Positions 16,391 through 25,891 are shown, numbered from the stretch's first letter. The stretch is 36,981 nt of DNA from SKVR01 sp037441525 (GCA_037441525.1 JBBISA010000040.1:1-36981), one strand, 5' to 3'. Notes: a model not told the origin generated them from the sequence alone. Numbers and translations are program-made.

Positions 16391-17170
16391 ATGGATTTAA
16401 TAGAAATAAAACAAAGTGTTTATAACAGGCATCCTTGGGAACAAGCCAGACTGAAAGTTATTTTTGATATTTTCAGTAATTACTATTTTTCTGAAAACAT
16501 CACTATATTAGATGTGGGTTGCGGCGATATTTATGTTGCAGTAGAATTTGTAAAAAAATTTAAGGTTAAGAATTACATTGCAATTGATTCGGCATTTGAT
16601 GCACCAACTATCGATATGTATTCGCAAAAGCTTAAACAAGAAGGGATTGAAAATATTGTTTTGTACAAAGACATAGCGGAGATTAAAAATTCAGATTTCA
16701 CAAAAATTGATCATATTTTTTTGTTTGATGTAATAGAACATGTTGAAAATGATAATATCTTCATGAGGGATTTAATAAGTTTTCCTTGTGTTACAAATGA
16801 AACAACAATATTTATAACAGTACCTGCTTTCAATTATTTATTTACTTCGCATGATAAATTTTTAAAGCATTACCGCAGGTATAATAACAAAATGATTAAA
16901 ATATTGGCATCAGAAGTAAATCTCCAGATTATTGATAGCGGATATTTTTTTTCGGTATTATTAATACCTCGTTTTTTGAAAAAAATAATTGAGAAATTTA
17001 ACAAAAACACCAATAATGATGGTGTTGGAAATTGGAAGAGATCAAAATATATTGGCGATATTGTTGTGATTGTTTTATTTGTTGATTATTTATTCTCGAA
17101 AACATTTAGACAAATTGGGTTTAGCATACCTGGTCTTTCAAAATTTATTGTATGCAAAAAATCTGCATAA
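16391..17170 (+). CDS. Class I SAM-dependent methyltransferase
   Basis: A 259-residue Rossmann-type methyltransferase. Motif I is ILDVGCGDIYVA near residues 38-49, the acidic end of strand beta2 is IAIDSAF, and DHIFLFDVIEHVEND is the post-motif II/III region. The sequence KHYRRYNNKMIKILA is typical of Methyltransf_23-like enzymes found in glycan clusters. It lies between a GT-C enzyme and a GT2, with no gap upstream and a 19-bp overlap downstream, so translation is probably coupled. The likely target is a sugar or lipid intermediate made by this unit; the exact substrate cannot be read from sequence. Its C-terminus has hydrophobic patches that could associate with membrane. Confidence 0.85.
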   Translation: MDLIEIKQSVYNRHPWEQARLKVIFDIFSNYYFSENITILDVGCGDIYVAVEFVKKFKVKNYIAIDSAFDAPTIDMYSQKLKQEGIENIVLYKDIAEIKNSDFTKIDHIFLFDVIEHVENDNIFMRDLISFPCVTNETTIFITVPAFNYLFTSHDKFLKHYRRYNNKMIKILASEVNLQIIDSGYFFSVLLIPRFLKKIIEKFNKNTNNDGVGNWKRSKYIGDIVVIVLFVDYLFSKTFRQIGFSIPGLSKFIVCKKSA

Positions 17171-17883
17171 TAGTACCGTGCTATAACGAAGCCAACAGAA
17201 TACAAAGTCATGTATTTGAAGACTTTTTTAAGAACAATAATTTATCAGTTTGTTTTGTCAATGACGGAAGTACAGACAATACCCTTGCGATTTTAGAAAG
17301 CCTTAAAAACAAAATTGGTGAAAATTGTAAAATTGTAAATTTAAAGAAAAACGTTGGAAAGGCTGAAGCTGTTAGGCAAGGTGTGATTAGCAATCTAAAT
17401 GATGGGTTTGATTATATTGGGTTTTTCGATGCTGATTTATCGACACCTTTATCGGAATTACAATTCTTTATACAGGTTAGTGAAGGCCAGTTAAAACACG
17501 ATATTATTATGGGATCGCGTTTTAGTCGGCTTGGAGCAGATATTACAAGAAATCCCCAGAGGCACTACATAGGCCGAATATTTTCTACCATGGCAAGTTT
17601 AATTTTATCTCTTAAAGTATACGACACTCAATGTGGAGCAAAACTTTTTAGTTATAATATTTATAGTGAAGTATTTAACGAAAAGTTTATTAGTAAATGG
17701 ATTTTCGATATTGAAATTCTTTTTAGGGCAATTAAATTAAAGGGAATAGTATATGTTAAATCCAACACTATTGAAATTCCTTTAAACAAATGGTCAGAAA
17801 TAAAAAATTCAAAACTAAAAATCTTTGACTTTATAAAAATTCCTTTAGAACTTCTTGTAATATGGTATTACTACCGGAAATAA
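17152..17883 (+). CDS. GT2 glycosyltransferase, DPM1-like polyprenyl-phosphate sugar synthase
   Basis: A 243-residue GT-A fold transferase. Visible motifs: IIVPCYNEANRI at the N-terminus, VNDGSTDNT (nucleotide binding), KNVGKAEAVRQG, and the metal-binding DAD at residues 93-95 in FFDADLSTP. Downstream come IMGSRF and DTQCGAKLF, the pattern of DPM1/dolichyl-phosphate-mannose synthase-like proteins. There are no C-terminal transmembrane helices, unlike ArnC/GtrB. The expected reaction is NDP-sugar plus polyprenyl phosphate to polyprenyl-phosphate sugar on the cytoplasmic face. It overlaps the methyltransferase gene by 19 bp and closes the unit whose first gene (GT-C) would consume its product. 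The sugar identity is unknown. Confidence 0.88.
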   Translation: MQKICIIVPCYNEANRIQSHVFEDFFKNNNLSVCFVNDGSTDNTLAILESLKNKIGENCKIVNLKKNVGKAEAVRQGVISNLNDGFDYIGFFDADLSTPLSELQFFIQVSEGQLKHDIIMGSRFSRLGADITRNPQRHYIGRIFSTMASLILSLKVYDTQCGAKLFSYNIYSEVFNEKFISKWIFDIEILFRAIKLKGIVYVKSNTIEIPLNKWSEIKNSKLKIFDFIKIPLELLVIWYYYRK

Positions 17884-18180
17884 AAAGAGTTATGGAAAAA
17901 TATGAGCGGTATTAAATACCCTGAAACTATAACTGGTTGGAGTAACCCCTGGAAATCGTCTATGCTTTATGCGTCTGTTTTGTAAATATCTTCAGAATTG
18001 AATTTTGAGTGAGAATACCAGAAGACCAAAACACCACCAATGGTGCGGCCAAAGAATATCGCAATTGATTTTGGAAAATCATGCATTCGCAAAAGTTTGT
18101 GTCCTTTCCTATCTCCATTTCAATACAAATCACCCCCCGATCAAAATCATTTTACCCCGTTCGTTAACAGTTGCTTAACA

Positions 18181-18188
18181 TAAATTTG
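18181..18188 (+). promoter_or_regulatory. Candidate -7 promoter element for the GH2 gene
   Basis: TAAATTTG matches the Bacteroidota -7 consensus TAnnTTTG exactly. The -33 element is poor: only GTTCG/TTAAC-like sequence occurs at the right distance. A weak -33 would be consistent with a gene that depends on an activator. Confidence 0.4.
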
Positions 18189-18213
18189 CCTGTGTTAATC
18201 AAACTTTTTTTAA

Positions 18214-18227
18214 AACGGAATTCCGTT
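18214..18227. promoter_or_regulatory. 14-bp perfect palindrome, candidate operator
   Basis: AACGGAATTCCGTT is its own reverse complement and lies 26 bp after the -7 match, 150 bp before the GH2 start codon. Position and symmetry suit a dimeric regulator that represses or modulates the xyloglucan genes. The binding protein is unknown. Confidence 0.45.
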
Positions 18228-18377
18228 AAGTGCTTGTAATGCAAGTGCCCGTGCTGATTCTGATGAAAGAAGGGTTGATAACTAAGGTTTTTTGCAGCGT
18301 TGTTTATTTTGGTTGAGGTATGCCCCCATAATCCTGTTGGCTTTGGGGGCATTATTACAAATGGTAAAATCTGGTTT

Positions 18378-20810
18378 ATGCGCAATTCACTCTTTTTGCT
18401 TATTATATTTTTTGCAGTTGGATTCTTTTCCTGCAATACTTTTCAAAAGGAAATTTCCCCAATTCGGGTCCACGAAATATTTAACAATGGTTGGAAATTT
18501 CATCTGGGCGACCAGGTAGGAGCCCATGACCCTGCCTTTAACGACCTGACCTGGGAAAACCTGAACTTGCCGCACGACTGGAGTATTACCGAACCATACA
18601 TCCCCAACAACCCTGGCGGGCATGGCACTTCGTTTATGATAGGGGGTATCGGCTGGTACCGGAAAACCTTTTTCATACCACATGAGTTTTCAGGAAAGCG
18701 GGTTGAGATCACTTTCGACGGGGTTTATCAAAACAGCACCGTGTGGATCAATGGCCACAAACTTGGAACCCGCCCCTTTGGTTACATTACTTTTAAATAC
18801 GATCTAACCCCCTACCTTATCCCTGGTGGTGAAAATATTATTGCAGTAAGGGTAGATAATTCCCATCAACCCAACTCGCGCTGGTACTCTGGGTCGGGGA
18901 TTTACCGAAATGTTTGGTTAACAGCCACATCTCCGGCCTACATCGATCCCTGGGGGTTGTTCATTACTACGCCCGAAACAAGCAGAGAAACTTCCTTGGT
19001 GAGGGTTGAAACTACCATAAAGAATGAAACAGCTCAAAATGTTAATTATAACCTGGTTGCCCGAATCATAACCCCATCGGGCAAAGAAGTGGCAAGTGTT
19101 TCAACGCCGGTTTCCATCAACCAGAATAATATGGCACAACTTGTACAGGAGATTAGGGTTGATAACCCGATGCTCTGGTCGGTTGCTACTCCTGAGCTCT
19201 ATACCCTGCATCTTGAAATTCAGGAGGGAAATAAGGTGATAGATGACTACTCTTCCCGTTTTGGCATCCGGTATTTTAGTTTTGATAACCAAAGGGGATT
19301 TTTACTGAATGATGAGCAGGTAAAAATAAAGGGGGTTTGCATACACCATGATTTGGGCGCCTTGGGCGCAGCCGTAAATACAAGAGCCCTGGAACGCCAG
19401 CTGCAGATTCTTAAATCCATGGGGGTAAATGGAATTCGTACTTCCCATAACCCACCGGCTCCCGAATTGCTGCAATTGTGCGACAGGATGGGCTTTATTG
19501 TAATGAACGAAACCTTTGATGAATGGAAAATGCGTAAAACCCGCTTTGGATACGCTGAATTCTGGGATGAATGGCATGAACAAGACCTTCACGATCACAT
19601 TGTACGCGATCGCAACCATCCCAGTGTTTTTATCTGGAGCATTGGCAATGAAATACTCGAACAATGGCACCCACAGGGCGAGGAAATGGCAAAAAAGCTT
19701 GCATCTTTAGTGAGAAAACTCGACCCAACACGACCCATAACTGCAGGTAACAACGATCCGGCTCCTCATAACTCACTCATACGCTCAGGAGCCCTCGATC
19801 TTATTGGTTATAATTACAAACACGAAACCTTTGCTAACTTCCCGACAGTATTTCCGGGCAAAACATTCATTGCCGCCGAAACTACATCGGCCCTGGCTAC
19901 CCGCGGCCATTACGATATGCCATCTGACAGTGTGCGGATATGGCCAATCCGCTGGGATCTGAAATTCACTGACGGAAACCCCGATAATTCCTGTTCGGCC
20001 TACGATAATTGCCGTACACCCTGGGGATCGACCCATCAGGATTCGTGGAAAGTAATCAAAAAACATGATTTTCTCACCGGTATGTACATCTGGACAGGCT
20101 TTGATTACCTTGGTGAACCCACTCCCTACGAATGGCCTTCGCGCAGTTCCTATTTCGGTATTGTTGACCTGGCAGGTTTTCCCAAAGATGCATATTATAT
20201 GTACAAAAGCGAATGGACTAATGATACCGTATTGCACATTTTCCCTCACTGGAACTGGCAGCAGGGGCAAACCATCGATGTGGTGGCTTATTATAACAAT
20301 GCCACTGATGTTGAGCTTTTTCTGAATAATGTTTCGCTGGGAGCAAAGAGCAAACAAGGCGAAGATGTTTCAGTAATGTGGAGAGTACCGTTTGCGCCAG
20401 GCACACTTGAAGCTGTTTCGCGCAGCAATGGCAAAGAAATAAAAACAACCCGGATTAACACAGCCGGACCACCTGCCCAAATGCAGGTAACTGCCGATCG
20501 CACTCACCTTACTGCCAACGGCGAAGACCTTTCGTTCATCACTATAAACATCATTGATGAAAAAGGGAACCTTGTGCCCGATGCCGGTAACCTGGTTACA
20601 GTTTCCTTAGAAGGGGAAGCCACCATTGCCGGGGTTGACAACGGTAATCAAACCAGCCATCATGATTTTAAAGGGAATACCATTAACGCTTTCAACGGAA
20701 AATGCCTGGTAATAGTTAAAAGCGGAACATCACCCGGCCAAATAAGGGTTCGGCTTACATCTGATGGGTTACCCGATCAGGTATTAAATCTGGTATCTGC
20801 AAAAAAATGA
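18378..20810 (+). CDS. Glycoside hydrolase family 2 lipoprotein (probable beta-galactosidase)
   Basis: An 810-residue retaining GH2 enzyme. The start at 18378 is chosen over the longer frame from 18300 because it begins with a lipoprotein signal (MRNSLFLLIIFFAVGFFSC), so it is probably anchored in a membrane. Domains: N-terminal sugar-binding sandwich (WINGHKLGTRPFGY, RWYSGSGIYRNVWL), immunoglobulin-like domain, TIM barrel with RTSHNPPAPELLQLCDRMG, acid/base E425 in WSIGNEI and nucleophile E501 in FIAAETTSA, then a DUF4982-like module and a C-terminal beta-sandwich (TADRTHLTANGEDLSFITI). This architecture is common in Bacteroidota beta-galactosidases. Next to GH74 and GH31, the likely job is removing galactose from xyloglucan side chains. 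A beta-glucuronidase or other GH2 activity cannot be excluded. Confidence 0.9.
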   Translation: MRNSLFLLIIFFAVGFFSCNTFQKEISPIRVHEIFNNGWKFHLGDQVGAHDPAFNDLTWENLNLPHDWSITEPYIPNNPGGHGTSFMIGGIGWYRKTFFIPHEFSGKRVEITFDGVYQNSTVWINGHKLGTRPFGYITFKYDLTPYLIPGGENIIAVRVDNSHQPNSRWYSGSGIYRNVWLTATSPAYIDPWGLFITTPETSRETSLVRVETTIKNETAQNVNYNLVARIITPSGKEVASVSTPVSINQNNMAQLVQEIRVDNPMLWSVATPELYTLHLEIQEGNKVIDDYSSRFGIRYFSFDNQRGFLLNDEQVKIKGVCIHHDLGALGAAVNTRALERQLQILKSMGVNGIRTSHNPPAPELLQLCDRMGFIVMNETFDEWKMRKTRFGYAEFWDEWHEQDLHDHIVRDRNHPSVFIWSIGNEILEQWHPQGEEMAKKLASLVRKLDPTRPITAGNNDPAPHNSLIRSGALDLIGYNYKHETFANFPTVFPGKTFIAAETTSALATRGHYDMPSDSVRIWPIRWDLKFTDGNPDNSCSAYDNCRTPWGSTHQDSWKVIKKHDFLTGMYIWTGFDYLGEPTPYEWPSRSSYFGIVDLAGFPKDAYYMYKSEWTNDTVLHIFPHWNWQQGQTIDVVAYYNNATDVELFLNNVSLGAKSKQGEDVSVMWRVPFAPGTLEAVSRSNGKEIKTTRINTAGPPAQMQVTADRTHLTANGEDLSFITINIIDEKGNLVPDAGNLVTVSLEGEATIAGVDNGNQTSHHDFKGNTINAFNGKCLVIVKSGTSPGQIRVRLTSDGLPDQVLNLVSAKK

Positions 20811-20889
20811 TCAGTCCAATACGAAATATGTCATTAGAGAAAACAGGTAAGTGAAAAATATACTGCTCATAATGTCAATTCATTGCGAT

Positions 20890-20915
20890 CCCCCCCTACA
20901 GGGGGCCGGGGGGGG
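20890..20915. repeat. C7-TACA-G5-CC-G8 GC-rich palindromic element
   Basis: Seven C, TACA, five G, two C and eight G form a strong hairpin (five or more G:C pairs around TACA) in otherwise AT-rich intergenic DNA between GH2 and GH74. Similar C-run/G-run elements are scattered through Bacteroidota genomes. There is no following T tract directly at the stem, though a TTTTTT lies about 10 nt later. It could attenuate transcription between the two genes. Confidence 0.6.
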
Positions 20916-20996
20916 ATGGTATTTTTTCGAAAGGACACATTGAACAAAGAATGATTACCTTAAAAACCTAAAATTTAAACTCCAAAACACGCATTT

Positions 20997-23438
20997 ATGA
21001 ATAGAATTTTAACGACTTACACACTGCTGACCATTCTTACTCTTTTTACTTTTAACTTAATGGGACAAAATGAAGCCGGCTACATCTGGACCAATGTAAA
21101 AATGGGTGGCGGTGGCTTTGTAACCGGTATTATTACCACGCCGGCCCAAAAAGACCTTATCTATGCCCGCACCGATGTTGGTGGTGCCTATAGGTGGAAC
21201 GAAGCAACACAGGGATGGATACCACTGCTCGACTGGAACAATATAAACCAAACCAGCTACCAGGGGGTAGAGGCCATTGCCATCGACCCATCTGCACCCA
21301 ACAAAGTTTACATGCTGGTGGGCACCAGTTACTGGAACAATGGGATAACAGCTATTTTACGTTCCGATGATTATGGCGATAACTTTACCATTGCAGATGT
21401 TTCGGGCCAGTTCAGGGCCCACGGCAACGGAATGGGCAGGCAAACCGGCGAAAGGCTTGCGGTAGATCCTAATAAGGGAAGTGTATTATTTTGCGGAACA
21501 CGTATACATGGCTTATTTAAGAGTGAAAATGCCGGTGCCACCTGGTCAAAGGTTACCTCATTCCCAACCACTCCCACCGGAAATATTAGCGATGTAAATG
21601 GCATTTCTTCAGTGGTTTTCGATCCTGAATCGGGTAGTGAAACCGAACCCAGCCAACGGATCTTTGCGGCAATTTCAAGAACCGGGCAGGATAATCTATA
21701 TGTTTCGGAAGATGGTGGCACTACCTGGGAGCCTCTTGCCGGTGCCATAAGTAACCTTATGGTACACCGCATGGAATATGCCCATGGAAACCTTTACCTT
21801 ACCTATGTTAATAATACCGGCCCCTGGAATATTGGCCAGAGTATGGGTGCTGTTTACAAATACAATATTGAAGAGAAAACCTGGCACAATATAACTCCGG
21901 CCACCAATACCCCCTTTGCCGGCATATCTGTAGATCATCAAAACCCCGATATTATAATGGTTTCTACCATTAACATCTGGAACTCACAAAACTGGATAAC
22001 CGGCAATACCCAATGGGGCGATCGTATTTACCGAAGCACCAACGGTGGACAAACCTGGGCAAACCTTTTTGCAACCAACCGTTTCACCCTTGATGTTTCC
22101 AATGTCTGGGACACAGGAATGTCGATGCACTGGGTGGGTGATATCAAAATCGATCCTTTTAACTCCGACCGGGTTATTACCATTTCCGGGAATGGCATAT
22201 TCATGACCAGGAACATCCGGGCTGTTGAAACCGGCAAAGCCACCTGGCATTTGCAGGTTGATGGTCTCGAAGAAACTGTTCCACTTGGCATTGTAAGTAT
22301 TCCCAACGGGCCAACCATATCCGTTATTGGCGATTATGACGGGTTTACCCATGCTAACGTTTATGCAACCAACCAGCGACACCGTCCTTCTGTGGGAACA
22401 TCCACCGGGATTGATTTCGCCCAGAACAACAATAGTTTTGTGGTAAGAAGCGGGGGCAACGAATCATCAGCGGGCATTTTTTACTCCACCGACCAGGGTA
22501 AAACCTGGACTGCCTTCGCCACCAAACCCGAGACACTGGCCCGGTCAGGGCAGGTGGCAGTATCGGCCAATGGTGATAAAGTGATTTGGAAACCGGATGG
22601 GGTAAACAACACTTATTTCACCACCAACCGTGGAGCTACATGGCATCCTGTTGCCAGCCAGGCAGTTACAGGCCGTCCTGTTTCCGACCGCGTAAACAAC
22701 AACATTTTCTATATCTATAGCGCAAGCACTCTTCGCATCTTCACCTTTAACGAAGGAACCAATTCATACGATGTGGAACAGGTAAACGCCCAATTTTCGG
22801 GTCGCGACATTATACAGCCTGTCCCCCATATTGAAGGTGAAGTTTGGATTGCCCAGAATACCAGCGGACTGAGACGCTATAGTCATTCCGGCAAAACATT
22901 GGTGAAAATTCAGGCGGTGGCGGCCTGCAGGGCGGTAGGGTTTGGAAAGGCCCCATCGGGGAAAATCTTTCCGGCAGTTTTTATCTGGGGTACGGTGAAT
23001 GGGGTGGAAGGGATTTTCCGCTCTGACGACGAAGGAGATACCTGGTTGCGTATTAACGATGACAAACACCAGTATGGTGGCCCTGGCAATGCCCATTTTG
23101 TTACCGGCGATGCCAATGTTTTCGGACGGGTCTATATGTCGACCGTTGGGCGTGGCATTGTGATGGGGTACCCCGAAGGGGAAACTTCTGTAATTGAGCC
23201 CACGATAAGAAGAGAAAGACAAATTGAACAGGGAAGGGTATTTTCCGGATCACTTTCCATATCATCTGCATCGCCCAACGCCGCTTACAAAATATTTGAT
23301 CTTTCAGGAAAAGTTATTGAGCAAGGCTTTTTCAGCGGCCAGAAGCAGATAGGTAGCAATCTGGGGCAGGGCATGTATATCCTCTCCATTTTTTCCGAAG
23401 AGGGGCATCAGGTATCGCGAATTCTGAAGAAAGATTAA
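20997..23438 (+). CDS. GH74 xyloglucanase with T9SS sorting domain
   Basis: An 813-residue secreted enzyme with signal peptide (MNRILTTYTLLTILTLFTF, cleavage near LMGQ). It has the two-propeller GH74 layout: WTNVKMGGGGFVTGI then YARTDVGGAYRW (candidate catalytic D60), BNR/Asp-box repeats (SENAGATWSK, STNGGQTWAN, STDQGKTW), and ISVIGDYDGFTHANV carrying the second candidate carboxylate D446, at a spacing like that of known GH74 enzymes. GH74 proteins cut the xyloglucan backbone, in endo or reducing-end-specific mode; which mode cannot be told here. The last 60 residues (ASPNAAYKIFDLSGKVIEQG ... SRILKKD) form a T9SS type A sorting domain, although the usual YPNP start is altered to SPN. GH31 follows 44 bp later, so the two are likely co-transcribed. 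Confidence 0.9.
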   Translation: MNRILTTYTLLTILTLFTFNLMGQNEAGYIWTNVKMGGGGFVTGIITTPAQKDLIYARTDVGGAYRWNEATQGWIPLLDWNNINQTSYQGVEAIAIDPSAPNKVYMLVGTSYWNNGITAILRSDDYGDNFTIADVSGQFRAHGNGMGRQTGERLAVDPNKGSVLFCGTRIHGLFKSENAGATWSKVTSFPTTPTGNISDVNGISSVVFDPESGSETEPSQRIFAAISRTGQDNLYVSEDGGTTWEPLAGAISNLMVHRMEYAHGNLYLTYVNNTGPWNIGQSMGAVYKYNIEEKTWHNITPATNTPFAGISVDHQNPDIIMVSTINIWNSQNWITGNTQWGDRIYRSTNGGQTWANLFATNRFTLDVSNVWDTGMSMHWVGDIKIDPFNSDRVITISGNGIFMTRNIRAVETGKATWHLQVDGLEETVPLGIVSIPNGPTISVIGDYDGFTHANVYATNQRHRPSVGTSTGIDFAQNNNSFVVRSGGNESSAGIFYSTDQGKTWTAFATKPETLARSGQVAVSANGDKVIWKPDGVNNTYFTTNRGATWHPVASQAVTGRPVSDRVNNNIFYIYSASTLRIFTFNEGTNSYDVEQVNAQFSGRDIIQPVPHIEGEVWIAQNTSGLRRYSHSGKTLVKIQAVAACRAVGFGKAPSGKIFPAVFIWGTVNGVEGIFRSDDEGDTWLRINDDKHQYGGPGNAHFVTGDANVFGRVYMSTVGRGIVMGYPEGETSVIEPTIRRERQIEQGRVFSGSLSISSASPNAAYKIFDLSGKVIEQGFFSGQKQIGSNLGQGMYILSIFSEEGHQVSRILKKD

Positions 23439-23482
23439 TACTACTTTACAAACATTTATCAAACCTTAACCATCGAAAAAAA

Positions 23483-25891
23483 ATGAACAGAACGAGAATC
23501 GGAATTGCCATCGCTATCATTATGCTGACAGCAATAAGTCAACCCTTGCTGGCTCAACTGCAACAAATGAAAATGCTCAACGAACCGATTGACATTTCAG
23601 AAGACTTCAGGTCGTTTCACAACACCTATTATTTTGCCGATAAACTGGTTGATTTCAATCCGGAAACCGCAACCGGCAAAATTGAATACCAAAGGCACAA
23701 TTACGAAACCCGTATGGCTTTCAACAACATGCTGGGAGCGCTTATCCCTGCCGAGGCCAACGAGTTTCCGGGTTCAGAATATGAAGCATCGCCCACGCTG
23801 CCCTTCTCCATTGAATTCATTTCTTCACGCACCATTCGTGTAAGGGCTCAATCGGGTTTTGTGGTTCCAAAAGTGGCAGCTGAACCATCGCTCATGCTGG
23901 TAAACAACAACATGCCCCCCAGCAGCGATTGGCGCTACAGCAAACAAGGGAATAAACACATTTACACCAGCCCCCACGCAAAGCTGGTTATAACGGAACA
24001 ACCCTGGAAAATTGAGGTGTTTGATGAGACAGGCCGGTTGCTCACCAGCACCAACCATAAATCGGATAACTCCACCACCTGGACCCCAGTTATGCCCTTT
24101 TCATGGGTGCGCCGCGCAACAGATTATACCCGCAGCTTCAACGCGGTTTTCAACCTGCAACCCGGCGAAATGATATTCGGCTTTGGAGAACAGTTTACCG
24201 AGTTTAACAAGCGGGGCCAAAAAGTGGTTTTGTTCACCGACGATACCAACGGTACCCAAAACGAAGGGGCCTACAAACCCATTCCATTTTTTATGAGCAG
24301 TCGCGGTTATGGCATGTTTATGCATACATCTACCCCAATTACTGCCGATATCGGGAAATATTTCAGCGGTGTAAACTCTATCATGATTGGCGATGAAGAC
24401 CTTGACCTGTTTATTTTTGCCGGAAAACCCAAAGATGTTCTCAACGAATACACCAGCGTTACCGGCAAACCCAATATGCCCCCACTGTGGTCGTTCGGGT
24501 TCTGGATGAGTCGTATTACCTATTTTTCGGAAGCCGAAGGGCGCGAAGCTGCACGTTTGCTACGCGAAAACAGGATACCTGCCGATGTGATCAATTTCGA
24601 TACCGGCTGGTTTGAGGTTGACTGGCGCTGCGATTATGAGTTTGCCCCTTCCAGGTTTGAAGATGCCGGTAAAATGATTGCCGATCTCAAAGCCGATGGG
24701 TTCCATACCTGCCTGTGGCAATTGCCCTATTTCACCCCGCGCAACCGCCTGTTCCCCGAAATCGTTGAAAAGGGCCTTTTTGTAAGAAACGGAAAAGGAA
24801 ACATCCCTTACGAAGATGTGGTGCTCGATTTTACCAACCCCAATGCCATAGCCTGGTACGAGAGTAAAATTGAAGGGCTGCTCAAACTTGGTGTAGGTTC
24901 CATTAAGGTAGATTTTGGAGAAGCAGCGCCTTTGTATGGTATTTACCACAACGGACGTTCTGGTTTTTATGAGCATAACCTGTATCCACTGCGATATAAT
25001 AAGATAGTGGCCGATCTTACCCGCAAAATCAATGGCGAAAACATTATATGGGCCCGCAGCACCTGGGCCGGCAGCCAGCGATACCCGTTGCACTGGGGTG
25101 GCGATTCCGAGCCTACCAATTCGGGGATGAAAGCTACCATGCGGGCCGGATTAAGCTTTGGGTTGAGCGGCTTTACTTTCTGGAGTCACGATGTAGGCGG
25201 GTTCATACAAAAAACCCCCGAAAATGTTTACCGCCGCTGGCTGGCCTTTGGCATACTTTCATCGCATACCCGCGCCCATGGGCAGCCCCCCAAAGAGCCA
25301 TGGGAGTATAGTGCCGACTTCCTGAACCTTTTCAGAGAAGCCATGAATATGCGCTACCAGCTGATGCCTTACATTTATGCCCAGGCAAAACATTCATCAG
25401 AAAACGGGTTACCTATGATGCGTGCCCTGTTTGTTGAATACCCCGATGACCCGGGCGCATGGCTTGTAGACGACCAGTATATGTTTGGTTCTGACATGCT
25501 TGTGGCGCCCCTTTTCGAAGATGTTCCATCGCGCAATGTGTATCTTCCGGGCAATCACAAATGGATAGATTACCAGACCGGAAAGGTATATCATCCCGGC
25601 TGGAATCATATTACACCAGGCACCATCCCTGCTGCCATTTTAGTAAAAGATGGGGCTGCAATACCGCATATTGCTTTGGCTCAGTCAACCAACCGGATGA
25701 ACTGGAGTAACCTTGAACTAAGGGTGTTCGCATCTTCCAACTCACGCGGAAGCGCCTACGTTTGCCTTCCTGACGACAACATTCTGCAACAGCTAACCTA
25801 CACCGCCCGGCCCGGCAGCGCCTCACTGATTTCCAATCCACTCAGGGGTAAATCAAACATAAGGGTTACTTCGGCCAGGGTTGTGAGGTAA
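23483..25891 (+). CDS. GH31 alpha-glycosidase, probable alpha-xylosidase
   Basis: An 802-residue GH31 enzyme with signal peptide (MNRTRIGIAIAIIMLTAIS, cleavage near LLAQ). The N-terminal beta-sandwich has GFGEQFTEFNKRGQKV. The barrel starts PPLWSFGFWMSRITYFSEAE and contains VINFDTGWFEVDWRCDYEF, in which the WxxxFxWCDYE-like pattern resembles YicI-type alpha-xylosidases. Nucleophile D477 is in IKVDFGEAAP and acid/base D541 in WGGDSEPT, 64 residues apart as expected. No T9SS tail is present, so it should act in the periplasm. With GH74 and GH2 upstream, it would remove the non-reducing-end xylose of xyloglucan oligosaccharides. An alpha-glucosidase role is the main alternative. Confidence 0.9.
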   Translation: MNRTRIGIAIAIIMLTAISQPLLAQLQQMKMLNEPIDISEDFRSFHNTYYFADKLVDFNPETATGKIEYQRHNYETRMAFNNMLGALIPAEANEFPGSEYEASPTLPFSIEFISSRTIRVRAQSGFVVPKVAAEPSLMLVNNNMPPSSDWRYSKQGNKHIYTSPHAKLVITEQPWKIEVFDETGRLLTSTNHKSDNSTTWTPVMPFSWVRRATDYTRSFNAVFNLQPGEMIFGFGEQFTEFNKRGQKVVLFTDDTNGTQNEGAYKPIPFFMSSRGYGMFMHTSTPITADIGKYFSGVNSIMIGDEDLDLFIFAGKPKDVLNEYTSVTGKPNMPPLWSFGFWMSRITYFSEAEGREAARLLRENRIPADVINFDTGWFEVDWRCDYEFAPSRFEDAGKMIADLKADGFHTCLWQLPYFTPRNRLFPEIVEKGLFVRNGKGNIPYEDVVLDFTNPNAIAWYESKIEGLLKLGVGSIKVDFGEAAPLYGIYHNGRSGFYEHNLYPLRYNKIVADLTRKINGENIIWARSTWAGSQRYPLHWGGDSEPTNSGMKATMRAGLSFGLSGFTFWSHDVGGFIQKTPENVYRRWLAFGILSSHTRAHGQPPKEPWEYSADFLNLFREAMNMRYQLMPYIYAQAKHSSENGLPMMRALFVEYPDDPGAWLVDDQYMFGSDMLVAPLFEDVPSRNVYLPGNHKWIDYQTGKVYHPGWNHITPGTIPAAILVKDGAAIPHIALAQSTNRMNWSNLELRVFASSNSRGSAYVCLPDDNILQQLTYTARPGSASLISNPLRGKSNIRVTSARVVR

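Larger units (their letters stand above)
17884..18377. other. 494-bp leader region of the xyloglucan genes
   Basis: No gene is supported. The first 250 bp contain only short frames, including an eight-codon one at 17892, and a GGTATTAAATACC palindrome (17908-17920). The second half holds a TAAATTTG promoter match (18181), a 14-bp palindrome (18214) and a small hairpin CTTG-TAATG-CAAG (18233-18245), so the GH2 transcript would have a leader of about 180 nt. Confidence 0.55.
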
